DNA from: Megascapheus bottae
Taxonomy: Eukaryota > Chordata > Mammalia > Rodentia > Geomyidae
Assembly: GCA_024803745.1 (NCBI GenBank)
Contig: JANJXV010000020.1
Span: 19,694,777 to 19,758,776 of the forward strand
Reading direction: 5' to 3'
Length of the DNA: 64,000 bases
The notes under the pieces were generated by a model. That model worked only from the letters and a program-made list of their open reading frames with translations, was not told the origin of the DNA and ran no database searches. Made by a program: the position numbers and the translations under genes. Below are positions 12,276 through 23,095 of this stretch, piece by piece. Numbering within the stretch: the first letter of the stretch is position 1; every line of letters begins with the position of its first letter.

Positions 12276-12288
12276 TCTTTCTTTTTTC
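11770..12288 (+). repeat. 519-bp polypyrimidine tract, (TTCC)n/(TTCCC)n/(TTTC)n
   Basis: Only C and T occur from 11770 to 12182 without interruption. Over the full 519 bases there are just two purines, A at 12183 and A at 12198. Order: (TTCC)n, (TTCCC)n, (TTTC)n, short (CCCT) and (CT)n islands, (TTCC)n again, then (TTTC)n. The long ORFs through it (up to 209 residues of Ser/Phe/Leu/Pro, or Lys/Glu/Arg on the other strand) are simple-repeat artefacts. Mirror-symmetric polypyrimidine DNA of this type can form triplex H-DNA in principle. Confidence 0.97.
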
Positions 12289-12395
12289 AGGTCTTGGTGC
12301 TTGAACTCTAGGCCTGGGCTCTGTCCCTGACCATTTCAGCTCAAGCCTAGTGCTCTACTACTTTGAGCCACAGCACCACTTTTGAATTGTGGGTT
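12287..12395 (-). mobile_element. Geo monomer fragment (SINE)
   Basis: 'gcttgaactctaggcctggg' and 'tctactactttgagccacag' identify the antisense Geo monomer. Its A-rich tail, read in antisense, is the polypyrimidine tract, so the tract probably grew from this tail. The head monomer is truncated. Confidence 0.85.
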
Positions 12396-14051
12396 TTTAA
12401 GGTGGCTTATGTTCTACTGTAAGTTCCAATATCTGAATATATTATTCAGCAATTTTAGTGATTTATTCTCTCTTGAAAATATCCTAATGACTGCGATTTT
12501 TTCCTACCTGAAGCCTCAGATTCTCTGGTTTGCAAGTTGGAATCTTATATGAGGAAAATGGCATGTGAAATTTGCTCTACTTTCTATAGTAATGATATCA
12601 TTAGTTCAAGGTAAGATTTTAATTCAGTCTGACAAATATCAGATATTAAAAGTCTTCAGAACTCATGGGTGTTTTATACTGGTGATATAGTAAATGTATT
12701 TTTATGGTCCTAGCTTAGATTATAATTGAATACCTCAGATAATTGTTGGTTATATGTCTCTGGATATGTTAGAAACAAATTTTACTTGGGGCAAATTTTT
12801 ATTTCAGACAAATTTTATGTGATCTTTAGGCAAAGCCAGTACCAGGCATGAGACAAACTTTCAGTGTATGGAAGAAATTACATCAAATCCATCGACAAGA
12901 TTTTTTTAAATTACTAGTGAATTATAATAATGTTTCCAAATTCAGTAGAGTTTTTAGTGACAAATTAAATGGCAATGAATTCATTTTGTTAGCCTTAATT
13001 GATTAATTCTAAAGCTAAAATGTGAGCTGGCAAACATCTTTTTCATACTATTTTCAATTTGACAAATTTCTTCTTCAACATTTTCATTTAAATGATTATG
13101 GTGCATGCTTTTTTATACATTGGTATTTTGATCTATTCTGGTATTATAATGACTAAGACTAATCCTTGCTATCAAGAAAACTGAGGATAAAGATATGTAA
13201 GCAAATGAATACATTACTATGACATAGGCATTGTGATAGAAATATTTAAATGTCCAGGTTCAGACATAATGAGATACTGCTCAGTAATCACTCTGGCTAG
13301 ATTTCCAGAAAAGGTTCTTTGTATACATAAAATAAGATAAAAACTGTCAGTACACTGATTTCAGAAAGAGCTTCAAAGAGTTTTTTCTTGCTTTAACAGG
13401 CAAGCACATGCCTGCCTGAAACTGAGGAACTGAAAATAGCTCATTAATATTGGAGTTATATAGTGGAGTAGGGTCTGGGTCCTAATTCTAAAGAAAAATG
13501 CATTAGAGAAAGAGCTCTGTTATTTACTAGATCCTGGGCAATGGAGGGACTATTCTTAGAGAAGAAAGTAAAAACAATATTTTTAAAAAAGCATTGCAAG
13601 GAAAAGGTAATGAGTGAACAGGGGTAGTTCTAATTGCTTGTAGAATATAAGCTACCAATATTGTACTTTATGATCATGTCCAAAGCTCCAGTGAAGTTTT
13701 CAGTATAGAAAACCCTGATTTTATTTGTTAGCTTATAAATAAAATGGTAGAACTTGGAAATCCCCGGGAATATACTGGGCAAAGTTTGAGGACAGAATTC
13801 TGGGCCAAAGTGAGTACCATTTAGAGGAAGGTCTAAGAAAGAACAATGAGAGTCATTGGATGGCCAAGAGTAATTCTTAGTAAAAAGAAAATGCATAGTT
13901 CTGAGTAAAACAACTGAAAGAGTTCTTTTATGTTGGCTTTAGGCAGCTGCCATTCTTAGCAAGAAAATCTTCGTGAGGTGTGTGGGTTGTTAAAGCAGTT
14001 TTGTTAGGATACAAGAACAATAGGATATACAGCACTATATGTATATGTATA
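12396..14051. other. Unique sequence
   Basis: No repeat family recognised. The 88-residue minus-strand ORF at 13630-13896 has no motif I recognise. Confidence 0.4.
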
Positions 14052-14056
14052 TGTGT

Positions 14057-14099
<43 letters not shown>
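14052..14099 (+). repeat. (TG)n microsatellite
   Basis: About twenty uninterrupted TG units, with an imperfect TATG lead-in from about 14036. Confidence 0.96.
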
Positions 14100-14101
<2 letters not shown>

Positions 14102-14454
14102 TCTATTGAGATTGCCTGTGAAAGAATCATACTTCAAATGAGGCTTCACTGGAAAACAACTCAATCCTGTTCATTTGTTTATGTGTTTTACATTAAAACT
14201 TGCTGATTTAAGAAACTTGCAAGAAGCTTTTAACCTTGGAAAGGACTAAAGAAAGTTATTGGGTTTGAACAAGAAAATGTCATTTACTATGACTCAGGAG
14301 AGAAAGATGATTATAGACTTCAAAGTTGTTGGAAACCAAATGCAGTACCTCACAACTTTACTTCTGGCTACTTCACAGGCAAAGATTACCTCAGTTCAAA
14401 CCAGCTCAGGCAAAAAGTTATTAAGCTTCCCATTTCAACCAATAATCTAAGTAT
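14100..14454. other. Unique sequence
   Basis: Nothing recognised. Confidence 0.4.
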
Positions 14455-14637
14455 CATGGTTCGTGTTAGCTGTAATCCAAGCTACATCGATGACAGAGGC
14501 GGGTGGACTATCGTCTCAGGTTTGGCAAGTCCCAAAGGCAAGGGACTGCTGAAAAAATAATCTAAAACAACAAGATCTTAAGGTATTTGTCATATAGTAG
14601 AATGCTGTGCATGGCCATGAAATCAAATCCCAGCACT
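14455..14637 (+). mobile_element. Old B1-dID-like composite SINE
   Basis: A B1-like head ('gctgtaatccaagctac', 'gacagaggcgggtgga', 'atcgtctcaggtttg') runs into an A-rich linker and then a tRNA-like half with 'tagtagaatgctgtgcatgg' and B-box-like 'aaatcaaatcccagcac'. This order matches the B1-dID dimer known from several non-muroid rodents. It is well diverged and useful as a comparison for B1-Geo. Confidence 0.6.
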
Positions 14638-14639
14638 TT

Positions 14640-15310
14640 CTTATTGATCCCATTTCTCTAGTAAAGTAGGGTTTCCAACCTCACTCTTTGAGAGAGGGAC
14701 ATGATAGATTACAGAAATGATAATTTATGGATGTTAAGAAAGATGGCTGATTACCTGGCCTATAGCACAAAACATTGCCATGACTAAGTGTTTCTGAGGA
14801 ACAGAGATGAATGTGTCTGGAAACATATTGGTTTAGAGTTCATTGGAATAGCTTGATTGGTAGGCTAGTTACAAACTTATTAAAAATCAATTAATAGGGA
14901 AGGGGCTTTTATTTGCTATATGGTTTCACAGGTTTAGTGCATGGTCACATGGCTCTATTGCTTCTGGAACTGTGCTGGGTGAAGTGGAACTTCTTGGTGG
15001 GAAGCATATGGTGGAGCAAAGTAGCTCATCTCTTGGTAAATAGGCAGAGAGAAGAAGGTAACGTCTTCAAAAATGAGCTCATAGTGATCTGCTTCCTCCA
15101 CATTGACCTCAGCCTCAAGTTTCCACCCCTGCCGATTTGCTATTAATTTAGTAATCCATGTATGGATCAATACATGGATGATCCTACTACTTCTGTCCAT
15201 CACTCCCAGCAAGGAGTGAACCCGTAAATACAATTTAAGTATTTACTTGGAATTCTTTAAGTATGGTTCATAATCAATTGTCTTTATATTCTTCTTGAAG
15301 CCTACCGATG
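14640..15310. other. Unique sequence
   Basis: ORFs of 77 (+) and 92 (-) residues overlap on opposite strands at 14.9-15.2 kb. Neither has a recognisable domain, and no splice or promoter context supports them. Confidence 0.35.
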
Positions 15311-15321
15311 CTTAATAATAT

Positions 15322-15513
15322 TTTATTTTCCAGTCCTGGATCTTGAATTCAGGGCCTGAACATTGTCTTTGGCCTTTCTTAAGCCTAGAGCTCTACCATT
15401 TGAGCCACAATACCCCCTCCGGCTTTTTCTATGTATATGATACGGAGAAATTGAGCCTGGGGTTATTGTGTATGCTAGGCAAGCACTCTACCCCTAGGCT
15501 AAACTCTCAGGCC
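15322..15513 (-). mobile_element. IDL-Geo SINE
   Basis: Antisense Geo ('cagtcctggatcttgaattc') and antisense ID head ('atgctaggcaagcactctac'). Probable TSD with a small indel: cttaataatatttt at 15311-15324 versus cttaatatttt at 15516-15526. More diverged than the 7.25-kb copy. Confidence 0.9.
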
Positions 15514-15899
15514 CACTTAATATTTTCACATTTATTATTAATAATATAATTACCTGTATAAAGGAATTAACATTTAGCAAAGCAGTTTAGGAATACAATG
15601 ATTGTTTATTACTGTTACTATTTAAACTTTCTTACCCATCCTTACCACTCTTCTTTGTCTTAGTTTTGTAGCCTGTCCATTGAAATATTAGCTGCATTCT
15701 TACCTCTTCTCCTCTTCATTTGTCTACCCTTGTCCTTTTGACACTACCTTACCACTTTCATATACCCACTTCTTGGTGTTTATTTTGTTGAACATTGACT
15801 TTGAACATTGACTCACTATGTGAGTGATTTTTGAATCTACTATATTTCAGCAGATACATTTGTATGCATTTGCACACCACTCAGTTTATTTATTTATAA

Positions 15900-16252
15900 G
15901 TTTATTAACTAGTTCCCGCTTCTATATAAGGAGAGAAATATGTATCCTTTGTCTCTCTGGGCCTGGCTTACTATACTTACCACATTTTTTCCAAGTCTTT
16001 AAATTTCTTTAGAAATGTTACAATATCATTCTTTCTAGTGGATGAGTAAAATTTAATTTCATATATTTGTGCATGTATGTACATTATATATATATATATA
16101 TAATTTTCAAGACCCATTGAGTGGCATCTGAGATTATTTCAACCATAGCTATGGTGAATAGTGCTGCAAAGCTCATGGTGACTTTACTCTATCTTGATTT
16201 GTAATCTTTTGAATAATTGCCCAGGAATTGCTGGATCTTAGGGTAGAGAAGA
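15900..16252 (-). mobile_element. Old LINE-1 segment, ORF2 end, antisense
   Basis: 'gggcctggcttactatactt', 'atattcattctttctagtgg'-like text, 'ctatggtgaatagtgctgc' and 'aggaattgctggatcttagg' match the antisense end of LINE-1 ORF2 as seen at 41 kb. The last recognisable part encodes, on the minus strand, the LPYDPAIP-type region. Directly followed by a LINE-1 segment in the opposite orientation. Confidence 0.75.
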
Positions 16253-16305
16253 TGGAGACTGAAATCAGGAGAATGACTCTGCATTAGCAAGAGTCTCCAA
16301 AAAAT

Positions 16306-17022
16306 GGGGAGGGATCCTAGTAATTAATTTAGCCAAGGATGTAAAGGATCTCTACAGTGAAAGGTATAAAACCTTAAAGAAGGTAATTGAAAAAGACATA
16401 AAGAAGTAGAAAGACCTTCCATGATTCTAGATTGACAAGAGTCAATATTGTGAAAAATGGCAATATTGACCAAAGCTTTCTACAAATTCAATGAAATGCC
16501 CATTTAAATCCCAACATCATTTTTAATGTAATAGAGGAAATATTTAAAAAAATCAAATAGAACCATAAAAAGCAATGAACTTTCAAAAGTGATCTTTAGC
16601 AGAGAAAGTAGTGCTGGAGGTTTAATAATACCAAATCCTACCACAGAGTTACAGTAATGAAAACAGTTTGGTACAGGTACAAAAAGAGGCCTTAGGACCA
16701 GTGGAACAGCGTAAAAGGCCCAGAAATAGACACACAGACTTATATTCAATAAGGGGGCCAAAAACATAAGCTAGAAGAAAGGTAGCCTCTTCAATTTATG
16801 GTGCTGGGAAAAGTGGATATCCACATGCAGAAACCTGAAATTCAACCCTTTTCTATCACCTTTCAATACTTTCAATTTTAAATGGATTAAAAACAAAGCA
16901 AAAAACAAAAACAGAAACAAAAACCTTAAAGCTTGAAGCAATTACAGGAAGAAGAAGCATTAGGGCTCTTTGGCACAAAAAATATCTTTCTTAGTAAAGA
17001 TCTATAAGCACAGCAAGTAATT
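16306..17022 (+). mobile_element. LINE-1 ORF2 segment, sense
   Basis: Broken-frame translation gives LINE-1 ORF2 blocks: 'AKDVKDLYSERYKTLKKVIEK', 'IVKNGNIDQSFLQIQ'-like, 'KGSLFNLWCWEKWISTCR' and finally a region ending near 'aagcacagcaag'. This is the part of ORF2 between the reverse transcriptase and the carboxy terminus. Many stops and indels, so a fossil copy. It lies upstream, in element coordinates, of the antisense segment ending at 16252. Confidence 0.8.
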
Positions 17023-17639
17023 ACTCATTTTACTGAAAAGTCATTGGACATGCATTCTCTTGTCCTTACATTTTTCTCTTAGAAGATTTTTGACAACTTT
17101 GTGACATCTTCTAGAAGTGCCTGATCACAGAAGTAGATCCCATTGTAAAAGAATATCTATGTAGTATCTTATAGTACATGTATATTTTCAAGTTTTTTTT
17201 ACTTTATATGTACATGTTCTGTTAAGATACAATGAGTGCCCGCTTTTCACATAACTCTCATTCATTTCAACATCTTTAAAATAGATTTTAAGGTTATCAT
17301 TTCTCATATTTTTCACAAGAAACATTTCTTTGTGCCATCTTCAAATCTCCCCTTTCCTTTATTTTGATTTCTGGCACATTTTTCTATGCTCATCAAGTTC
17401 TCTGAGTTCACATGAACCAGGTGCATCTTGAATTTTTTAACATACTTGAATGTTTATTTTTCTTTGAGCATTTCTGGCTGATTCTGATTATCAACAATAT
17501 TGTTTTATGCTCAGAAATCTCCAGTGTCTGATATTGCTTATTAAGTGTCTGTGGAGATTACAGCATGAATATTAAAAAATGGGTAGTATATATTCTGTTC
17601 TATTGATTGGGAAATTAGAAAAATACTTTATTTCTTTTA
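17023..17639. other. Unique AT-rich sequence
   Basis: Nothing recognised. Confidence 0.35.
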
Positions 17640-17800
17640 AGAGGAAAAACAAGATGATTGGATGGGTGTGAAAGGAGGGCAAGGGAAGAAAAAGAAGGGA
17701 TATCAATGCTCAAAGTAATGTGCCTACTACCTGATGAAGGTAACTGTGACCCTTCTATACATTCCCCCGACAATAAAACACATTAAAAATAATTTTTTCT
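17640..17800 (+). mobile_element. Probable old LINE-1 3' UTR fragment
   Basis: G/A-rich 'gaaaggagggcaagggaaga' followed by 'gtgacccttctatac' and an A-rich end recalls the LINE-1 3' UTR seen at 9.0-9.3 kb ('tgtaacccttctaataatta'). Weak similarity. Confidence 0.4.
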
Positions 17801-18762
17801 GTTTGTTTTTCCTGTATTTCTTCTATATCTATCTAATCTTTCTATAGAGTACATCAAACAATATTCCTTTCTCTCTGCTCTTCTACCTTGCATTAAATAT
17901 TTATAAGGTCAGTTCACTGTCTTCAGGAAAACATGGGTTCTTGAAAGAAGAATGTGTTAGGAGAAGCTGGCTTTGATTTCATGATTTTTTTCTTTATTTT
18001 AAACTTCTCCATTTTATTTTCAGTTATTGATCAATAATACTTGATTTGGGCTTGTCAGAATAAATAAAACTTTGGGGAAATATTATCACATATAAAAATA
18101 AGAAGGAACTGGATAAGTAATCTGTTAGAAAATTAAACCAGAGTTCTATGATATTTAATATTCAGGCAGGTTCCCAGACTATTTCTCTTCTTTACACCTG
18201 TCAGGGATTTAGCGATATTAACCATGTGTTAGATAAATGGAGCCTGTCCTCCACATTTTCAAGGATCAAATGCCAGTGCAGCAAAATTGTAAGCTTGAGG
18301 CTGATAAAAAGGAATAAATGTATTATATGGCTGTGAATAAGAAACTATTCCCTAACTGACATGAGTAAGTAGAGGTTATAACCAAATGTAAATAATTGGA
18401 ATGACTTGTCAATAAGGTAAAACCTGGAGAAATCCCAATAATTCTTTTCATCTGATGCTCTACAATTACCCAGTACTGGAAGAAGGTAGGAGAAAGAAGA
18501 CCCATTTGTTTCTGAAAGGTACTATTTTTATATTACCCCTTCTTCAAGTCTATCAGATTGTCTGTGGAAATCAGCATTCCTTTTGTTCATGTATAGGTAG
18601 AATACAAATGTAAATTTCATGCTAAAATGGGGAAAAATCTATCATTTTTTTTCCTCTTGCAACACACATTTTCTTCCTTATCCTCTCTCTAGTCTTCACA
18701 TTTTCCACCTTTATCTCCCTAAACACCTTCTCAGGAGTGAATCCCCTTTATTATTGTATATT
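17801..18762. other. Unique sequence
   Basis: No gene or repeat recognised. Two ORFs of about 60 residues on opposite strands appear random. Confidence 0.4.
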
Positions 18763-19012
18763 GCAGTTGTTTTGTTTTGTTTGTCCTGAGCTTGAACTCA
18801 GGACTTCAGTTTTTTGCTCAAGGACAGTAGAGCACCTACTACTTGGGCCACAGTCCTATTTCTGTTTTTTTGTTGTTGTTGTTGTTTTTTTCTGAGTGGT
18901 TTATTGGTAATAAATTTGTAAGACCTTTTCTACCCCAGCTGGCTTGGAACTACGACCCTCAGATTTCAGCCCCCTGAGCAGCTAGGATTATAAGCATGAG
19001 TCACCAGCATGA
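18763..19012 (-). mobile_element. B1-Geo composite SINE
   Basis: Antisense Geo ('gagcttgaactcaggactt') and antisense 7SL head ('agcagctaggattataagca', 'tgagtcaccagc'), separated by a (TTG)n-expanded linker. Diverged; no clear TSD. Confidence 0.8.
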
Positions 19013-20007
19013 GGTCTTTATTATTATTATGCATAAGTATTTCTTTATGTATATACCTGTGGCTAAAAATATAAACATGAAAGGAAAGTTATTCATTTAT
19101 GTAGAATGAAAAGTATGTACTACCGACCTGCTTACTTAACAATCACAATAAATGCTGTCTAAAATAGAAACCTCACTAATTACTTAGGCAAAGCTAAAAT
19201 ATTTATTCATGTTTTATAGGAGGCTATAATGTTTTTATCTCTTCGTAAGTTCACAGGAGCAATTCATTGCTTTCTTCAATTACAGAAATTATTTGACTTT
19301 TGAAATACTGTTTTCCTAATAAAAATAGTGAACATGATTGCTGGGAATTTTTTGGAACTCATATTTTGCTAATCTTTTATTGTAGTGCAATTATATAGAG
19401 TAATAAAATAGAATCTAATTCAACACTCATTTTGATGACCCATAAATTCAAACACATGGAGTTGTAGAGGAAAAGCTGTTATTCTGAATCGAGCAAGAGC
19501 AAGTATTCTTACACAGAATTTGTACATTATCTTGTGCCCATTTAAGAACAAATAGTGTATTAAATGTTTGCCTTTCATATATTATCTTATTGTCAACACA
19601 TATATCTAGGAAAGATATAAAGAGCTGAAAATTTTTGTTCCTTTTCGGTGTGTCAGTGGGGTAGATATATCTCAGTGATGAAGGCGCAATTGACTTTTAA
19701 ATTGGTGTTGGGAAAACTGAGATTACTTGCACTTAATAGTCCAAAATCAGATGTCTAGTGAGGGATAGAATAAACCTGACCAAATTCAAATCAGGTGTTT
19801 ATCCAAGGGTCTAACTTTAGCCAGTGCAGATAATGAGAGGAAGGTCAAAAACAACACCAGAGTGACACTCTGCTCTGTCCATTATTACATCCTCAGTGAC
19901 AAAGAATACCTGTCGACAACTCCACTAACAATAACGTTATCCTTGCGTAAAGTCTTACGTTTTTCAATATATTTTTTTTTACAATTTGCAGTGTTGGTAT
20001 TTTTTTT
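19013..20007. other. Unique AT-rich sequence
   Basis: Nothing recognised. Confidence 0.4.
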
Positions 20008-20241
20008 TCTTTTTAATTGGTTGTAAGGTTTGCACGCGGAGCCTGGGTGCTGTCTCTGAGCTTCTTTATGTTCAAGGCCAGCACTCTACCACTTGAGCCT
20101 CAGTGTCATCTCCAGTTTTGAATGGCTAATTGGAAATAAGAATCTCACCAGTTTTCTGCCTGGGCTGGCTTCAAACCACGATCCTCAGATCTCGGCTTCC
20201 TGAGTAGATAGGATGACAGGCGTGAGCCATTGGCGCCTGGA
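20008..20241 (-). mobile_element. B1-Geo composite SINE
   Basis: Complete antisense dimer: Geo ('gcactctaccacttgagcct'), linker 'gctaattggaaataaga' and 7SL head ending 'gtgagccattggcgcctgg'. Both halves are easily aligned with the copy at 41.6 kb. Confidence 0.9.
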
Positions 20242-21734
20242 AGCTGGTGAGATTTTAATAATCTGAGAATCTTCCCCATCCTGAGATATCACATGTCTCA
20301 ATATTCAAGAAACAGGATATTATGTTGAAATGACTAGCCGGTGGAGAGTGCTGCGCCAGGAGGACTTATTACTCATTATTATTTTTGCCTGTGTAATGGT
20401 AATGCCTGTAGTTGTGCTGTGTTATCCCTGTACTTGTATGTACCAGGCCTGACTATTTCAAGTTTATTAATGAGGTCTGTGTAGTGGCTGTAGTGCCAAA
20501 TCGGTTATGTTCATTGTTCAAATGTATCTAACACAGAGAATGATGCTGATTAAGTATGAATGAATGAATCATTTTTAGACACATGCTACTACTGTATAAA
20601 TGAGGAAAGTTTATGAGCTATATTCTAGGCTCTTATTTCTTTACATGAAGTTCATTGTTTCCAATCTTTCTCATTCATTTCTCTGTATTTTAAGGTTTCA
20701 GTCTATCTATTATAGGGAATTAGATGGTACCAAATGAAGACATGAGGTTTCATTATCATTTTATGTAAGACTTTCACAAAAAACTCAGCAAACAAAAAAA
20801 GGGGAAAAGTGTAATAAAATACCAGAAAATTTTTCTACACAAGGTGTAGCTGTGATGGAGTACGTGTGGAAAGGACAGGTCATGGAGTCAGGAAATGCAA
20901 GGTTCACAATATGCTGAAAGTGTTCTAAAAGCATGCTGTCTTTAATGTATCATCTAAGAATAATAATCCACTCAGATAATAGCTACTTAACTGTCAAAAT
21001 CTTTTAGCACAGTTTATGGAGAAACACTTATGACGGACGTATTCTCTTGGCTTTATAAAGAAAGTCAGTGAAGATAATGTTTTGCTTTCTAAACTTCCTT
21101 TTTTGAAAAGAAATTATTGTGTTAGTGTGAAGTGTCTTTATGGAGAGCAGAATGGAAACCGTGCAGTGGCATGAATACATTTGTGTAACATCCATCTGCC
21201 CTATGTCTGAATGAAATAGAAGTAGCTATATTTATATATTAGAGAGGTATGTTATCTCAAAACAATCCAAAAGCACTGCTAAGATTAGAACACAGGTTTT
21301 CTGATATCATGTGTAAACTATAAAGACTTGCATCTCTTGTGTTTTGGGCACCTCCTGAGATTACTAAGTATAGTATCTTGCTTGAAGGTAGGCCCTAATG
21401 TGCAGTGTGTAAGTGGATCCCTTCACAGCTTCACCCCTTCTTTGGTTCCTTCTCAATTTAGTGCATCTCAGTGATTAGTCACTTTTTAAAACCTACTCTC
21501 CTGCAGTTTGTTTAGCTTTTTAAAATATGGACATTCATCCTTTAAACCTGGGGGCAGTCCTGTTAAAACAAATATGGTCTATATCATTATGTGCCAACTT
21601 TTGCAGTTAATTTGATGAAGCTTTTAGTTTAAAACCAATCTTATCATAAATATTAAGCATATACAAGGTATGTGAAAAGCTCAATAGACAAAGAGAAAGA
21701 AAGGATGAGCAAGAAATCTAAATAGAAAAACAGC
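20242..21734. other. Unique sequence
   Basis: No recognisable repeat or gene. Confidence 0.4.
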
Positions 21735-21738
21735 TACA

Positions 21739-21945
21739 GGGGCCTGGAGTGTGGCCTAGTGGTAGAGTGCTCACTTAGCATGCACAAAGACCCCTGTTCG
21801 ATTCCTTGGTACCACATATACATAGAAAAAGCTGAAAGTAGTGCTGGGGCTCAAGTGGTAGAGCTCTAGCCCTGAGAGAAACCCAGGGACAGTGCTCAGG
21901 CCCTGGGTTCAAGCCACAGGACTGGTAAAAATAATAAAAATAAAA
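21739..21945 (+). mobile_element. IDL-Geo SINE
   Basis: Complete sense dimer with A box ('gtggcctagtggtagagtgc'), B box ('ctgttcgattcc'), Geo half and (AAAAT)n tail. Short imperfect TSD around 'agctaca' on both sides. Its tail abuts the next SINE. Confidence 0.92.
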
Positions 21946-21955
21946 GAGCTACAAA

Positions 21956-22198
21956 GTGGGTGCCAGTAGCTCATGACTGTACTCCTAGCTAAGCAGAAGG
22001 CTAAGATCTGAGGATCATGGTTCAAGGCCAGCCTGAGAAGAAACCCAGTGAGACTCTTATTTCCAACAAATTACTTAAAAAAATTCCAGAAGTGATGTCG
22101 TGACTCAAGTGGTAGAGCTTTACCCTTTACCCTTGAGCACAAAGAGGATCAGTGACAGTGCCTAGGCCATGAGTTCAAGCCTTAGAACCATAAAAAAA
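21956..22198 (+). mobile_element. B1-Geo composite SINE
   Basis: 7SL-like head ('gtgggtgccagtagctcatg', 'gatctgaggatcatggttca') joined to a Geo half ('gactcaagtggtagagc', 'catgagttcaagcctt'). It follows the IDL-Geo within about 10 bp, giving a side-by-side view of two different heads on one tail. Confidence 0.9.
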
Positions 22199-22219
22199 GT
22201 GGTATCTAAAAAGTGCTAT

Positions 22220-22560
22220 CTAAAATCTGATGTTCATTGCAGCATTATTTACAATAACCAAGAATTGCAAACATCTTAAGAATCCATATATGGAATGGGT
22301 AATAAGCTCTATATATACAGTAGAATAATACCCATCAAAAAGCATGAAATTTTGTAATTTTTGACAGCCTGGATGGAACTAGCAATTATTATATTAACTG
22401 AAATGTAGGCATAGAAAATCCAGCAGCATGTAAGAAATCCAGCTATGGTTATAAGAGTAGAATGGCAAAAACCAGGGGCTGGGCAAAGAAGTGGAAAGCT
22501 TATCACTGCCTACTCATTATACTTGGCAATAAGAAGTTTGTGTGGGTTGTTATTGACATT
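22220..22560 (+). mobile_element. Old LINE-1 3' end
   Basis: 'gttcattgcagcattattta', 'aaccaagaattgcaaac', 'gcctggatggaactagca' and 'gggctgggcaaagaagtgga' match a conserved terminal ORF2/3' UTR stretch of older mammalian LINE-1 subfamilies. It differs from the younger LINE-1 3' UTR at 40-42 kb. Confidence 0.8.
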
Positions 22561-22835
22561 GTTTTCTTGGTACACTTATTTGTATATATGCACATGTGGA
22601 TATGTGTGGATTTCAGAAGGCTAGATAAAAAACCTTAGACTACTCAGCATAAAGAGAACTATACATTATACAAATGCATGCGATTTCACATGGTAACTCA
22701 GTGACAAATACGATTCTTATGCTCTTATGTGCCAGTTAAAAGGCAAATAGATACAAAAATTAAAAATGCTTTGTAATAACTAGACTGCATGTTTTACATT
22801 AATTGTTTTTTGAAATGTTAAAAGTAAAGCATGTA

Positions 22836-23031
22836 GGGGCCGGGAGTTTGGCCTAGTGGTAGAGAGCTTGCCTAGCATGAACGAATACCTGGGTTCGATT
22901 CCTCTGTACCACATACATAGAAAAAAGCTGGAAGTGGTGCTGAGACTCAAGTGGTAGAGCTCTAGCCTTGAGAAAGTCCAAGGACAGTGCTCAGGCCCTG
23001 AGCCGAAGCCCAAGACTGGCAAAAAAAAAAA
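22836..23031 (+). mobile_element. IDL-Geo SINE with TSD
   Basis: Full sense dimer from 'ggggccgggagtttggccta' to 'gactggcaaaa'. TSD aaagcatgt at 22826-22834 and 23032-23040. A (CA)n tract starts 9 bp beyond the right TSD, outside the element. Confidence 0.95.
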
Positions 23032-23046
23032 AAAGCATGTGATATG

Positions 23047-23048
<2 letters not shown>

Positions 23049-23090
<42 letters not shown>
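23049..23090 (+). repeat. (CA)n microsatellite
   Basis: About twenty perfect CA units. Confidence 0.97.

Positions 23091-23095
<5 letters not shown>

Noticed and set aside
11701..12330. Long ORFs (209, 180 and 149 residues) in the polypyrimidine tract
   Set aside because: They translate (TTCC)n, (TTCCC)n and (TTTC)n into Ser/Phe/Leu/Pro or Lys/Glu/Arg repeats and exist in several frames at once.
21739..22198. CRISPR-like or satellite array made by recurring SINE blocks
   Set aside because: Copies are dispersed in both orientations, have TSDs and poly-A tails, and differ in divergence; no regular spacers.
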